A stretch of DNA of 64,000 nt from positions 124,001 through 188,000 of the forward strand of contig CANKZU010000001.1 of NCBI GenBank assembly GCA_947488615.1, written 5' to 3'. The notes beneath the pieces are model-generated. The model worked only from the letters and a program-made list of their open reading frames with translations, ran no database searches and was not told the DNA's origin. This DNA is from an uncultured Aurantimonas sp. (GTDB lineage: Bacteria > Pseudomonadota > Alphaproteobacteria > Rhizobiales > Rhizobiaceae). How positions within the stretch are numbered: position 1 is the stretch's first letter; each line of letters begins with the position of its first letter. The position numbers and the translations under genes are program-made. Shown here in pieces: positions 43,926-54,100 of this stretch.

Positions 43926-45911
43926 TCAGACCTTCGCCATCGCGGCCGTCCGCTTCCGGTTGCGCGCCGGCGCGCCGACCCGCAGCCGCCGGTCGGCCAG
44001 CGAGATTACCCCGCCCAGAGCCATCAGGACCGAGCCGATCCAGATCAGCGTGATGAACGGCTTGTACCAGATGCGCACGACGGTCGAACTGCCGTCATCG
44101 GCCGGATCGCCCAGCGAAATATAGAGTTGAGAGAACCAGCGCGTGTGAATCCCCGCTTCGGTCGTCGGCGCCTGCCGTGCCGGATAGAAGCGCTTGGCGC
44201 TTTCCAGCGTGCCGGCGTCGCGACCGTCGCGGCTCAGCGCGAACGTGCCGACCTGTTCCTCGAAATTCGGCCCCTGACGCGGCGCGATGCCCTCGTATCG
44301 CAGCGTATAGCCACCGACGTCCACGCTGTCGCCGGGAGCCATCGAAAGCACGTCCTCGGTCTCAAAGGACGACACCGTGACGACGCCGAGCACCAGAACG
44401 CCGACGCCGAAATGAGCGAGAACCGTGCCGAACGCCGAGCGCGGCAGGCCCTTCAGGCGTGACAGTCCCTTGCGCCAGCCCACCTTGGCGAAGTTGGCCC
44501 GGCCGTAGAGATCCGTCAGGCTGCCGACCAGCAGCCAGACCGCGAGGCCGAAACCGAATGCCGCCAGAATCTTCGTGCCGGAGGTCACCGCGACGGCCAC
44601 GATCACCGTGAACATGACGGCACCGATGGCGAAATAAAGCCGCTGCGCGGCGGCGAGGAGATCACCTCGCTTCCATGCCAAAAGTGGCCCGAACGGTAAA
44701 GCGAACAAAAGCGGCACCATCAGCGGCCCGAAGGTCAGATCGAAGAACGGCGCCCCGACCGAGATTTTTTCGCCGGTGATGACCTCTAGCACCAGCGGAT
44801 AGAGCGTGCCGATCAGCACGGTTGCCGCCGCTGTGGTGAGAAACAAATTATTGAAGACCAGCGCGCCTTCGCGGCTGATCGGCGCGAACAACCCACCCGA
44901 CTCCAGTGTCGAGGCCCGCATCGCGAACAGCGTCAGCGAGCCGCCGATGAACAGACACAGGATCATCAGGATGAAGATGCCACGCTCCGGGTCCGTGGCG
45001 AAGGCATGCACCGACGTCAGCACGCCCGATCGCACCAGGAAGGTGCCGAGCAGCGACAGCGAGAAGGTCAGGATCGCCAGGAGGATGGTCCAGATTTTCA
45101 GCGCCGAGCGCTTCTCCATCACCACCGCGGAATGCAGCAGCGCCGTGCCCGACAGCCAGGGCATGAAGGAGGCGTTCTCGACCGGGTCCCAGAACCACCA
45201 GCCGCCCCAGCCGAGTTCGTAATAGGCCCAGTAAGAGCCCATCGCGATGCCGGCGGTCAGAAAGACCCAGGCGACCAGCGTCCAGGGCCGCACCCAGCGC
45301 GCCCAGGCCGCGTCGATCCGACCGTCAATCAGCGCCGCGACGGCGAAGGAGAAGGCGATCGAGAAACCGACATAACCGAGATACAAAAGCGGCGGATGGA
45401 TCGCAAGGCCGATATCCTGAAGGATCGGGTTGAGATCCCGCCCCTCCATCGGAGCCGGCGCGAGGCGAGCGAAGGGGTTGGAGGTAAACAGGATGAACAG
45501 CAGGAAGGCGCTGCTGATCCAGGCCTGAACGGCCAGGACGTTCGCCTTGAGGCTGGCCGGCAGATCCCGTCCGAACAGGGCGACGAGCGCCCCGAAAAGC
45601 CCCAGGATCAGGACCCAGAGCAGCATCGAGCCCTCGTGATTGCCCCACACGCCGGTGACCTTGTAGAGCATCGGTTTCAGCGAATGGGAGTTCTCGAAGA
45701 CGTTGGCGACCGAAAAGTCCGAGGTCACATAGGCGGTCGTCAGGGCCGAAAACGATATGGCGAGGAGCACGAACCCGCCGGTCGCGGTGACGGTCCCCGT
45801 CTCCATCAGTCGGGCATCCCCCGTCCGCGCACCGATCACCGGCAAGAGCGACTGGACGAGCGACAGCGACAGCGCCAGGATCAGCGCGTAGAGGCCGATT
45901 TCGACGATCAT
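43926..45911 (-). CDS. ccmF: cytochrome c heme lyase subunit CcmF (CycK)
   Basis: Multi-helix inner-membrane protein that takes heme from CcmE and joins it to apocytochrome c. At 661 residues it has about 15 membrane segments. The tryptophan-rich WWD signature is [19 protein letters not shown], with conserved histidines on both sides ([21 protein letters not shown]). I chose ATG 45911, which overlaps the ccmE stop by 4 bases (ATGA). The longer open frame (to 45986) is an extension inside ccmE. Confidence 0.96.
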   Translation of the reverse strand: MIVEIGLYALILALSLSLVQSLLPVIGARTGDARLMETGTVTATGGFVLLAISFSALTTAYVTSDFSVANVFENSHSLKPMLYKVTGVWGNHEGSMLLWVLILGLFGALVALFGRDLPASLKANVLAVQAWISSAFLLFILFTSNPFARLAPAPMEGRDLNPILQDIGLAIHPPLLYLGYVGFSIAFSFAVAALIDGRIDAAWARWVRPWTLVAWVFLTAGIAMGSYWAYYELGWGGWWFWDPVENASFMPWLSGTALLHSAVVMEKRSALKIWTILLAILTFSLSLLGTFLVRSGVLTSVHAFATDPERGIFILMILCLFIGGSLTLFAMRASTLESGGLFAPISREGALVFNNLFLTTAAATVLIGTLYPLVLEVITGEKISVGAPFFDLTFGPLMVPLLFALPFGPLLAWKRGDLLAAAQRLYFAIGAVMFTVIVAVAVTSGTKILAAFGFGLAVWLLVGSLTDLYGRANFAKVGWRKGLSRLKGLPRSAFGTVLAHFGVGVLVLGVVTVSSFETEDVLSMAPGDSVDVGGYTLRYEGIAPRQGPNFEEQVGTFALSRDGRDAGTLESAKRFYPARQAPTTEAGIHTRWFSQLYISLGDPADDGSSTVVRIWYKPFITLIWIGSVLMALGGVISLADRRLRVGAPARNRKRTAAMAKV

Positions 45912-46405
45912 GAGCTCGCTCCGCTTCCGGTCGGCGGCTGTGCCGGCTCCGGATCGGAATCGACCTTGCCCGTGCCTTCCTCCCACAAACCACGCGCCTT
46001 CAGGTCGTCGACGACTTCCTTCGGCATGTAGTTCTCGTCGTGCTTGGCCAGAACCGTATCCGCGACGAAGATGTTGTCGGGTCCGAACGTGCCTTCGGTG
46101 ACGACGCCCTGCCCTTCCCGGAAAAGGTCCGGCAGAAGCCCGGTATAGGTCACCGGAACGCTTTCGATCGTGTCCGTAACCCGGAAAGTCACCTTCTGCG
46201 AACCCCCGCGCACGACAGACCCCTCTTCGACGAGGCCGCCCAGCCGGATACGCTGCGAGGGAGCCGGTGCATTGGCGACGATGTCGGTGGGTGAATTGAA
46301 GAACGCCACCGAATCCGACAACGCGGTCAGGACGAGGCCCGCCGCCGCGCCGATGACGAGGAGAATGGCTGCGATCGAACTGAGCCGTTTCGCTTTCCGT
46401 GTCAT
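45908..46405 (-). CDS. ccmE: heme chaperone CcmE (CycJ)
   Basis: Periplasmic heme chaperone anchored by one N-terminal helix (about 11-30). The OB-fold domain has [31 protein letters not shown] and the heme-binding histidine H122 in [13 protein letters not shown]. The C-terminal tail is Pro/Ser-rich. Length is 165 residues. It overlaps ccmI by 4 bases at its start and ccmF by 4 bases at its end, so translation of the three is coupled. Confidence 0.96.
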   Translation of the reverse strand: MTRKAKRLSSIAAILLVIGAAAGLVLTALSDSVAFFNSPTDIVANAPAPSQRIRLGGLVEEGSVVRGGSQKVTFRVTDTIESVPVTYTGLLPDLFREGQGVVTEGTFGPDNIFVADTVLAKHDENYMPKEVVDDLKARGLWEEGTGKVDSDPEPAQPPTGSGASS

Positions 46406-47598
46406 TGGGTCTGTGTCGCCCCCGCGTCCGTCAGGCCGAGTTCCTGTCCGAGAGCGGCGATGTCCCGGCCCGCGACGGTGTCCGCCCCGAAATGTTGAAA
46501 CGCCGTTCGCAACGCGTCGCTCGCCTTGTCCGTCTCGCCCAAGACCTTATAGGATCGAATCAGCCGCTTCCACCCTTCCACGTCCCGTGGGTTGGATTCC
46601 AGCCGAGCTGCCAGCTGCGAGACCATACCCTTAATCATCGCCTGACGGTCGCCGGCGGTCATTTCGGAGGCGGCGGCCATGTCGGCTTCAGTCGGCCCCG
46701 GCGCTTTCGGGCCGGAGTTCTCCGCGATGGCGGTCGACGGCGCATCGGTGCCGGTCATCCGGCGCGCGTCGGCGAGAGCCGCGTCGGCGATCTGCATCCA
46801 GGGGGCGTTCTCCGGGCTGATGTCGATGAGCTTCACCCAAGCGGCCGCTGCCTCGGCGTAATCACCCTTCTGTGACAGGTCGAGCGCCAGGAAGAAATGC
46901 GCCGGCAGGTAATCGCCATTAATGATGAGCGCCTGCTCGAACGCCGCCCTCGCGTCATCCGTCACTTCGCCGTCGGCGGCCCGCGTCAACGCCTCGCCGA
47001 GGCCGCTCAGGCGAGATGCCGTCGGCTCGAGCAGACGAATGGCGTTCCGGAACGCCATGGCGGCGTCGTCCGGGCGGTCCAGCCGCAGATAGATCGGTGC
47101 AAGCACGTCCCAGCCGCGACCATCGTCCGGATTGGCACGAAGCTGCGCCTCGGCGGTGGCGACGAGGCTCTCGATATCGTTGCCGGGCACCTGTGACGGC
47201 GTTTGCCGCGTGGCGAGCGGCATATCCCGCAGGCCTGGCACCCCGAATGTCATGTAAAGAGCCGCCGAGCCAAGCGGTACAGCGATCGCGACGACGCCGA
47301 TCGCTGCCATGACGCCTGGACGCATCCAGCCTGCGGCGGCACCATCGCCGCCGCCCTTCATGCGGCCAGCCGCCTTCAGCAATCGCCGTCCGATCTCGGC
47401 CCGCGCGGTTTCCGCCTCACCGGCGGCGATGGCGCCCCGCTCGACATCGGCGTCCAGTTCACGAAGCTGTGCGGCATAAACTTCGACGTCGTGGTCGGCG
47501 CGCGTCGCCGCCTCATCCGGGGAGGCACGAAACAATGGCCAGAGAGCCGCCAAAGTCGCGGCAACGGTCATGCCAGCTGCGATAATCCAGAACGCCAT
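46402..47598 (-). CDS. ccmI: cytochrome c biogenesis protein CcmI (CycH)
   Basis: Chaperone that delivers apocytochrome c to the CcmF/CcmH ligation complex. The 398-residue protein has two N-terminal membrane helices (about 2-22 and 95-120) flanking a cytoplasmic loop with a coiled-coil-like region ([17 protein letters not shown]). TPR repeats fill the periplasmic part (about 145-260 and again near 345-380, e.g. [20 protein letters not shown]). It is first in the ccmIEFH operon. I chose ATG 47598 ([10 protein letters not shown]); the frame is open to 47634. Confidence 0.92.
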   Translation of the reverse strand: MAFWIIAAGMTVAATLAALWPLFRASPDEAATRADHDVEVYAAQLRELDADVERGAIAAGEAETARAEIGRRLLKAAGRMKGGGDGAAAGWMRPGVMAAIGVVAIAVPLGSAALYMTFGVPGLRDMPLATRQTPSQVPGNDIESLVATAEAQLRANPDDGRGWDVLAPIYLRLDRPDDAAMAFRNAIRLLEPTASRLSGLGEALTRAADGEVTDDARAAFEQALIINGDYLPAHFFLALDLSQKGDYAEAAAAWVKLIDISPENAPWMQIADAALADARRMTGTDAPSTAIAENSGPKAPGPTEADMAAASEMTAGDRQAMIKGMVSQLAARLESNPRDVEGWKRLIRSYKVLGETDKASDALRTAFQHFGADTVAGRDIAALGQELGLTDAGATQTQ

Positions 47599-47741
47599 GA
47601 CACCCTTGCACCGAACCCAGAAAATCGAGACCAATCGCCACGAATGGCCAACCGGCTCAAAACCAGTTTCCGTCCGACGTGCCGTCTAGCAGACAAGGGC
47701 CGATTTGCCCATTCACTTCGTCAGGAACTGACGCGGTGGCA

Positions 47742-48146
47742 TCAGGCGACCGGCTTCCAGAGCCCATTGGTGGTCTTGCATGCGGTCCCCACGGCCTTGA
47801 CCGGCTGTGCCTTGCCCTTGAACGTGTGGGAGTAGCCCCGGCAATCCTGCGATCCGACGCGGTAGAGCTGTGTCGGCACGACCTCGCCGCTATAGCCATC
47901 GACGGACCACTGCACCGCCTGCCCCGCCGAACCGTATTGCAAAGCCTGGAATTCAGCCTCAAGCGCCTTGGCGCGAGCAGCATTGGACAAGACTTTTGCC
48001 GCATCGTCCTGGCCGATCAACCCACCGTCGAGCGCCTGGACGCCGTCTGAACCCGGAGCCAGCGATGCGCCACCCAGTCCGGCACCGAGACATCCCGCGA
48101 AAGGCAGGATCAAAAGGGGAAAGAGCAGCTTCAACACGATGCGCAT
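47742..48146 (-). CDS. small surface-antigen-like lipoprotein
   Basis: A 134-residue precursor starting MRIVLKLLFPLLILPFAGC, a signal with a lipobox ending at Cys 19. A Gly/Ser-rich stretch, a helix (AKVLSNAARAKALEAEFQAL) and a beta-rich end (VQWSVDGYSGEVVPTQLYRVG, CRGYSHTFKGKAQPVKAVGTAC) follow. This resembles the 17-kDa surface antigen / RT0821-Lpp0805 family, in which the C-terminal domain resembles an inhibitor-like fold. The gene ends the FeuQ-side run on the minus strand. I chose ATG 48146; the longer frame to 48251 lacks a signal peptide. Confidence 0.75.
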   Translation of the reverse strand: MRIVLKLLFPLLILPFAGCLGAGLGGASLAPGSDGVQALDGGLIGQDDAAKVLSNAARAKALEAEFQALQYGSAGQAVQWSVDGYSGEVVPTQLYRVGSQDCRGYSHTFKGKAQPVKAVGTACKTTNGLWKPVA

Positions 48147-48247
48147 GACGTTTTCATCCGAGTGCGGCAGCCCGAGGGGACTGAAACGACAGGGTGCGGA
48201 GTTCGGAGCAATCCGCGTGCCGCAGTTCGTCGGTTCGGCCGATGATG

Positions 48248-49633
48248 TCAAGCCGTGCCGCCGCCCAAAGCGCGTGGCAGCTCGATCGTTACCCGCAGGC
48301 CGCCGAGATCGGAGCGGCTGAATTCCAGCGACCCGCGATACTCGGCCACCATGTCGGAAACGATCGACAAGCCGAGTCCGCTGCCCGGCGTTGCCTCGTC
48401 GAGCCGACGACCCCGCTTTTTCGCCTCGATGATCTGTGCCTCGGTCAGTCCCGGCCCGTCATCTTCGATGATGATCGCGAAGCGGTCGACGGAGACGGGC
48501 TTGCTGCTCACGTTGATCCGCCCCGCCGCCCATTTGCCGGCATTCTCAAGCAGATTGCCAATGATCTCCTCGAAATCCTGACGCTCGCCGGCAAAGACCA
48601 GACCCGCGGCCGAGGACGGATCGAATTCGAGATCCAGCGCTGGATTGAGCTTGGCGATCACCCGCGCCAGCCGTTCGAGCGCTGGCCCGACCGGCGCGCG
48701 GAAGACGGTCGCTTCGCTCTGGGCGGCGACCCGCGCGCGATCGAGATAGTGCTGCACCTGTTGGCGCATCCGCTCCGCCTGGTCGGCGACGACTTGGCCA
48801 TGCCGCCCCCCCAGGGTAGCGGCTTCGTTGACGAGCACCGCCAGCGGCGTCTTCAGCGAATGCGCCAGATTGCCGACTTGGGTACGGGAACGCTCGACGA
48901 TGCGCCGGTTGTTGTCGATCAGCGCGTTCATCTCGACGGCCAGCGGTTCGATTTCGGCGGGAAACTGTCCTTCCAGCCGTTCCGCGTGCCCGGCCCGCAC
49001 GTTGAACAGCGCCCGACGCACGGACCCCAGGGGGCTGAGACCGGCAAGAATCGCCAGCACATTCACAACGACGGTCCCGATGCCAACCGCGCCGAGGTAA
49101 TAGACGAGCGTGCGATCGAAGTCGGCGACGTCGGCGGCAACGACACTGGCGTTGCCCATCACGCGAAACCGCGCGGCGTGGTTCTGCGCGTCGAGCACGA
49201 CCTCCGTCTCGACGACTTTCAACCGCTCGCCATCGAGGCCGCTGGCGTCATAGCTTCGACGGTAGGCGGAATCGAAGGGAATATCCGAGGGCGGTTTGGC
49301 GGGAATCTTGAGAATCCCCAGGGAACTGGAGATCAATCCTCCCTTGGTGTTGTCGCTCGCAGGGAGCACTTCCCAGTACCATCCTGAAAGCGGTTGGGAA
49401 TAACGCAGATCGCCAAGATCGGGCGAGCCGGACAGATAGCCCTTGTCGCTGACGGTGACGCTGTTGACGAGGTTGTAGAGCTGCGCCGCAAGCAGCTCTT
49501 CAAAGCCGCGGGTAGCGGCCCGCTCATAAAGTGTGGAGATGAGGCCACCGACGACGATCAGAGCCAGAACAGCCCAAAGGCTCGACAAGACGATGACCCG
49601 GACGGTGAGGGAGTTAGCGGCCCGAATGGCCAT
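48248..49633 (-). CDS. feuQ: sensor histidine kinase, FeuQ-like
   Basis: A 461-residue membrane kinase. Membrane helices lie at about 12-35 and 175-197, with a 140-residue periplasmic sensor between (LYNLVNSVTVSDKGYLSG). A HAMP-like linker, the HisKA box VGNLAHSLKTPLAVLVNEA, and ATPase boxes NLLENAGKWA, EDDGPGLTE and GSGLGLSIV follow. PhoQ-like architecture and overlap with the upstream regulator gene (its stop lies inside this gene's start) support FeuQ. In Sinorhizobium FeuPQ responds to envelope/osmotic conditions and controls cyclic glucan export; here that role is inferred. Confidence 0.82.
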   Translation of the reverse strand: MAIRAANSLTVRVIVLSSLWAVLALIVVGGLISTLYERAATRGFEELLAAQLYNLVNSVTVSDKGYLSGSPDLGDLRYSQPLSGWYWEVLPASDNTKGGLISSSLGILKIPAKPPSDIPFDSAYRRSYDASGLDGERLKVVETEVVLDAQNHAARFRVMGNASVVAADVADFDRTLVYYLGAVGIGTVVVNVLAILAGLSPLGSVRRALFNVRAGHAERLEGQFPAEIEPLAVEMNALIDNNRRIVERSRTQVGNLAHSLKTPLAVLVNEAATLGGRHGQVVADQAERMRQQVQHYLDRARVAAQSEATVFRAPVGPALERLARVIAKLNPALDLEFDPSSAAGLVFAGERQDFEEIIGNLLENAGKWAAGRINVSSKPVSVDRFAIIIEDDGPGLTEAQIIEAKKRGRRLDEATPGSGLGLSIVSDMVAEYRGSLEFSRSDLGGLRVTIELPRALGGGTA

Positions 49634-50285
49634 CACTCATCCTGTAGCCCTGTCCTCGGACGGTCTCGATCACATCGACACCGAGTTTCTTGCGCAATCG
49701 TCCAACAAACACCTCGATCGTGTTGGAATCCCGATCGAAATCCTGATCGTACAAATGCTCGATGAGTTCCGTCCGGGAGACGATCTGGTCCTGATGATGC
49801 ATCAGATAGTCGAGCAACCGGTATTCGTGGGAGGTCAGTTTAAGCGGCGTCCCGTCGAGTGACACCCGCGACGCCCGCGTGTCGAGGCGAACCGGACCGC
49901 AGTGGATTTCGGACGAAGCATGGCCGGCCGCGCGGCGGATCAGCGCACGCATGCGGGCCAGCACTTCCTCGACGTGAAAAGGTTTGGTGACGTAGTCGTC
50001 GGCGCCCGCATCGATGCCGGCGACTTTGTCGCTCCAACGGTCACGGGCGGTCAGGATCAGCACCGGCATGGTCCGACCATCGCGACGCCAGCGCTCCAGA
50101 ACGCTGATGCCGTCCATGACCGGCAAACCGACATCGAGAACCACCGCGTCATAGGGTTCCGTGTCGCCAAGAAAATGCCCCTCCTCGCCGTCGAAGGCGC
50201 GGTCGACCACATACTCGGCGCCGGTCAGCGCCTCGGTCAGTTGCCGATTCAGGGTCTGATCGTCCTCGACCACTAGGATGCGCAT
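49614..50285 (-). CDS. feuP: OmpR-family response regulator, FeuP-like
   Basis: A 223-residue regulator. Receiver motifs: VVEDD at the N-terminus, phosphorylation Asp in VVLDVGLPVMDG and YVTKPF lysine. The winged-helix effector starts at about residue 125 with CGPVRLDTRASRV and LKLTSHEYRLLDYLMHH, and ends with IETVRGQGYRM, all typical of PhoP/FeuP. ATG 50285 is the natural family start. The gene overlaps the kinase start by 20 bases. Confidence 0.88.
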   Translation of the reverse strand: MRILVVEDDQTLNRQLTEALTGAEYVVDRAFDGEEGHFLGDTEPYDAVVLDVGLPVMDGISVLERWRRDGRTMPVLILTARDRWSDKVAGIDAGADDYVTKPFHVEEVLARMRALIRRAAGHASSEIHCGPVRLDTRASRVSLDGTPLKLTSHEYRLLDYLMHHQDQIVSRTELIEHLYDQDFDRDSNTIEVFVGRLRKKLGVDVIETVRGQGYRMSDGHSGR

Positions 50286-50379
50286 GCCCGGCCTCGTATT
50301 TTCGCTCTCGTCTTGTCCTGTCGAATCGCCGCGACCGCGATGGAAGTCAACGCCTCTCGCCACTGTAACGATACCGCAA

Positions 50380-50745
50380 TCAGGGCCGTATCGTTACCGT
50401 CGTCTTGCGTGGCCGGCCACCCTCCTCGCCGGGAATGAGGAGCGTCACCAGGCAAACCGTCTGGCCACCCTGCTCGCGACTGGAGACCGAGAGGACCTGT
50501 CCGCCTGTCTGGGCGGCCGCCTCAGCTGCGGCGCCGGAACAACTGGCGGCAACGGTCTTGAAAAGACCTTCGTCATTGCGGCGCGGCCCGCGGGTCGACC
50601 CGAGATTCAGCTCCAAGCCCAAACCCCAGCCCCGACCCGGACCATCGGCGGGTTGAGCCGAAGCCGGCGCGGTTGCCGCGATGGGAGCGAAGCCGACGAT
50701 CAGGATCGTCAGAACGCAAGCGATGAAAGTTCGAAAGCTGGTCAT
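50380..50745 (-). CDS. small secreted protein upstream of feuPQ, possible FeuN-like regulator
   Basis: A 121-residue precursor with a signal peptide (MTSFRTFIACVLTILIVGF, cut after ASA). The mature part is about 90 residues: a Gly/Arg-rich start, a helix with one Cys (TVAASCSGAAAEAAAQTGG), then beta-strand-like VLSVSS, QTVCLVTLLIP and RKTTVTI. The helix-plus-strands pattern with the sequence ending in a strand resembles PepSY-type periplasmic modules. Position directly upstream of feuP on the same strand is that of feuN in Sinorhizobium, which encodes an inhibitor of FeuQ. Sequence similarity alone is too weak to name it. Confidence 0.65.
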   Translation of the reverse strand: MTSFRTFIACVLTILIVGFAPIAATAPASAQPADGPGRGWGLGLELNLGSTRGPRRNDEGLFKTVAASCSGAAAEAAAQTGGQVLSVSSREQGGQTVCLVTLLIPGEEGGRPRKTTVTIRP

Positions 50746-50877
50746 TTCCGGCCCGTTATGAGGAAGGCGCCGTCGTAGAAAGGAATGGCGGGCCTTTCGT
50801 TCCTAACCCAGTGTCGCTGAACGACGAATGAATGACGGACGACCGCGCCGGGCCGTCCGTCGATTTTCACGCCGCAA

Positions 50878-51084
50878 CTAGCGTAGGGTCTTCTGCGCGG
50901 CCAGTCGCCCCAGGATCGCGACGACGGCGCCGATCGCCGCCGCTCCGTTGGTCAGCGATAGCGCCAGCATTTCGTGCGTCGCCGCGTCGATGTCCACGCC
51001 GAGAAGGCCGGCCATCGCTGCCCCGAACGCGACGAGCCCGCCCCAGACGGTTCGCGATTGATACCACGGCTTTGCCTCGTTCAT
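50878..51084 (-). CDS. holin-like small membrane protein at the end of the GTA cluster
   Basis: A 68-residue protein starting MNEAKPWYQSRTVWGGLVAF with two hydrophobic segments (about 12-30 and 45-62) separated by an acidic turn, and a basic end (RLAAQKTLR). Small proteins of this kind (W...K/S-T-IWG opening) occur next to phage and GTA tail genes and are annotated as holin-like. It starts 33 bases after the g15 stop on the same strand. It could help release particles, or it could be a cryptic phage remnant. Confidence 0.7.
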   Translation of the reverse strand: MNEAKPWYQSRTVWGGLVAFGAAMAGLLGVDIDAATHEMLALSLTNGAAAIGAVVAILGRLAAQKTLR

Positions 51085-51117
51085 ACTCCGGTCCTTTCCT
51101 TGCTGTTGCGCCGGCGG

Positions 51118-54100
51118 TCACGCCGGTCGGGAAAACATCGTCTGCCGCGCGGTCCCCGCCCCCCAGGTCGGGCTGACCTGGGCGATGGAGACGACAAGCT
51201 CGGCGGGCAAAACGCCGAAGACGGCGGTCTGCTCCTCAGCCGTGAGCGCCAATGCCGGCGTGCCGGACTCGCGCACCAGAGCGGACCCCGATCCATCGCT
51301 GACGTCGACACGGTAGAGCTCCTGTTCTTCGCCGAGCGGCACGTCAGGACCATCCCAATTGTCGCCGCCGACGCGGGTTCGGCGAATCCAGGACAATGCC
51401 ACCGCACCCGCAGCGTCGAAGGTGGCTTTCGCATGCACCGGCGACAGCGGTTTGACCGAGCGCCGGCCGAGCGTGGCGGTGATCGTCACCGTCGCGGGAT
51501 CGTCGAGCGCCCGGCCGAGCGGCGCCACGCGGACTTCCATCTCTCGGCCGACGTCCGATGTCGTCAGTCCGAGCGGCTCGCAGGCCGCGTCGAGCAACAC
51601 GAACGCCGAACCCGCCGGAGAACCCGCGATCATCGCGTCCTCGGTGCCGCCCTGGGCCCGCAGCAGATCCCGCAGCTCGAAGACGCCGGGCGCGATCTCC
51701 GCCGCCGTCTCGAACTGCAGCACTTCCCATAGACCCGTCGCACTCCGCACCGCGCAGAGATTGCCGCCATCCAGAAGTTCATCCCGGGAAATCGCGTAGA
51801 GCGCGCCCCTGTCGAGCCGCAGCGTGATCGTGCTGTCGCGATCCAGACGTCCTTCCGGCCCTGCACCGAGCGCCTCGAGCAACTGGCCCGTGGTTGCCGG
51901 GCGCGTCGCCATTGCTCGCTCCAGGAAAGCGCCGCCCTGCCGGGATGTCGCGATCGAATAGCCCGGCCAGGGTTTGGCCTGCACCGCGAACCGCGCACCA
52001 TCGATGCCCTGCCCTCCCTCGGGAAGCGGCAGGTCGAGGAGATGCACCAGTGGTCGCGAAGCAGTCGCGGGAGCCGGCGGCCGCGGCGGGATTGGGGGCT
52101 CCCCCTGGTCGGAAAGGGAGCCCCGGCGCTCGGGCAGCCGCCGTGCCTCGATCCGTCGTGAGACGCCCGTCTCGATACGGTTCACCATCCAGCCGCCGGG
52201 ACGCTCCGCAAGATTCACTACATCCCCTGCCTCGAGGGACAGGAGCGACGGTGCAACGCCGAACCGAGCGGTCTCGGCCGCGCCTGCCGCTTCGCGCAGC
52301 ATCGCCGCGGCCAGTTCCTTGGCCTGGGCCTCTTCGAGCACCACCGAAAGCTGGACGACCTCCTTGCGGGGATGGCTAGCGCTGGCGCGGACCGCTTCGG
52401 CAGAGCCCGGCTGGTAGGCGCGCGCCGGATCGAGAAACCCGAGCGCGATCTCTTCCGGCCGCTCGCTTGCCTCGCCGCGCCGCAGCTCGACATAAGGGCC
52501 GTCCTCGTCGGCGAAAGTCCCGATCTCTCGGCTCGACCGCAGCCGCGCCAGCGAGCGGAAAATCAGTCGCCCGGCCGCAACATGCACGACGGTGCCAGTC
52601 AGCCGCAGCAGATCCTCGAGCGTCTCGCGCGCCGTTCCGGGGCCGGCGGAGACGTAACCGGTCACCGAGGCTTCGACGGCCGAGACGTCGTAATCCGCGA
52701 TGCCGTGGTCCTCCAAAATGGCGGCGATCAAGGCATCCGCCGGCGCGTTGGCGAGACGGCCGCTCAGCCAGTGGCCCCGGCGCCAATTGCCGCCGTCGCT
52801 CCACAGGTCGCCCCGCGTCGGGAAGGCGGGATAGGGTCGCGCGTCCCAAGTCCAGACATGGATCGCGGCCGGATCGACCATCCGCCCGCCATAGACCGGC
52901 GAGATCGGATTGGCGGCGGCCGAAAAGTCCGGCGATGCCGGGTCCCAATAAGCCAACTGCGCTTCGAGGAACCGCCGCTGCGCGAGGTCGTCGCGACCAC
53001 CGGCGGAAAAATGCGGCACGAAGCTTTCCGATGATTTCGGATCGACGAAGACATTCGGCTGGTTCGCGCCCTTGTCGATCGCCGGGCAGCCGAGTTCGGT
53101 GAACCACACCGGTTTCGACATCGGCACCCATGCGGAGGTTCCGGCGGTCTCGACCCCGGCGCGGCGCTCGACATGCGGGTTCGACCACCAGCCCGTCACG
53201 TCCTTGGCGCGGTAGACCCACGGCTTGCTGGCGGCGCCGTCGGTGATCGACGTGCGGATGCGCGCCGCCCGGTCGGCGTCGCTGGCATAGTACCAGTCGT
53301 AATATTCACCGCCGCCGATCCCGGCCCGCAGCCAGTCCCGGTCATATTGCGAGGACGGTCCCGTCGGATCCGCGTCGATGTCGCCATCCCGCCAGTCGGC
53401 CAGCGGCAGATAGTTGTCGATGCCGACGACGTCGATCGACGGCGAGGCCCAGAGCGGATCGAGATTGTAGAAGACGTCGCCGGAGCCGTCCGTCGGCTGG
53501 TAGCCGAAATATTCGCTCCAGTCGGCCGCGTAGGTGACCACGGCCGTCGGCGCCATCGTCTTGACCTCGCTGGCGATGGCGATCAGCCCCTCGACGAAGG
53601 GAAAGCGGCCGTCCTGATCGCGGATTCGCGTCAGCCCGCGCATCTCGGAGCCGATGACGAATGCGTCGACCCCGGCCGCCGCCGCGAGCATCGCTTGATG
53701 CAGGATCATGCGCCGATAAGACCATTCGTCGGGGCCGGTATAGTCGACGCCAGTAGCCGTCATCGCGAAATGCGCTGGAGCAGCGGTCCCCAGGAATGCG
53801 GCGATATCGGCTCGCGCCGCCGCCGTGCCATCGGCCGAGCCAGCGCGACCGGTGGCGATGTCGAGCGTCATCCGCCCGCGCCAGGGAAGCGCCGCCTGCT
53901 CCGCGCCGCCATAAGGGTTCGCGAGGCCATTTTCCGGCGGCACATCCATCAGGATGAAGGGGTAATAGGTCACCTTCAGCCCGCGCGCCTTGAGATCGGC
54001 GATCGCCCGAAGCACGCCCTGGTCGCTGGGCGTGCCACCGAAGGCCGGTCCTCCGTCGATGGAGCTGATCAGCCGCGCGCCTGACCGGTCGACGGAGCCG

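Noticed and set aside
50974..51732. Plus-strand frame of 252 codons opposite the g15 3' end
   Set aside because: Arg-rich antisense shadow of a clear GTA gene.
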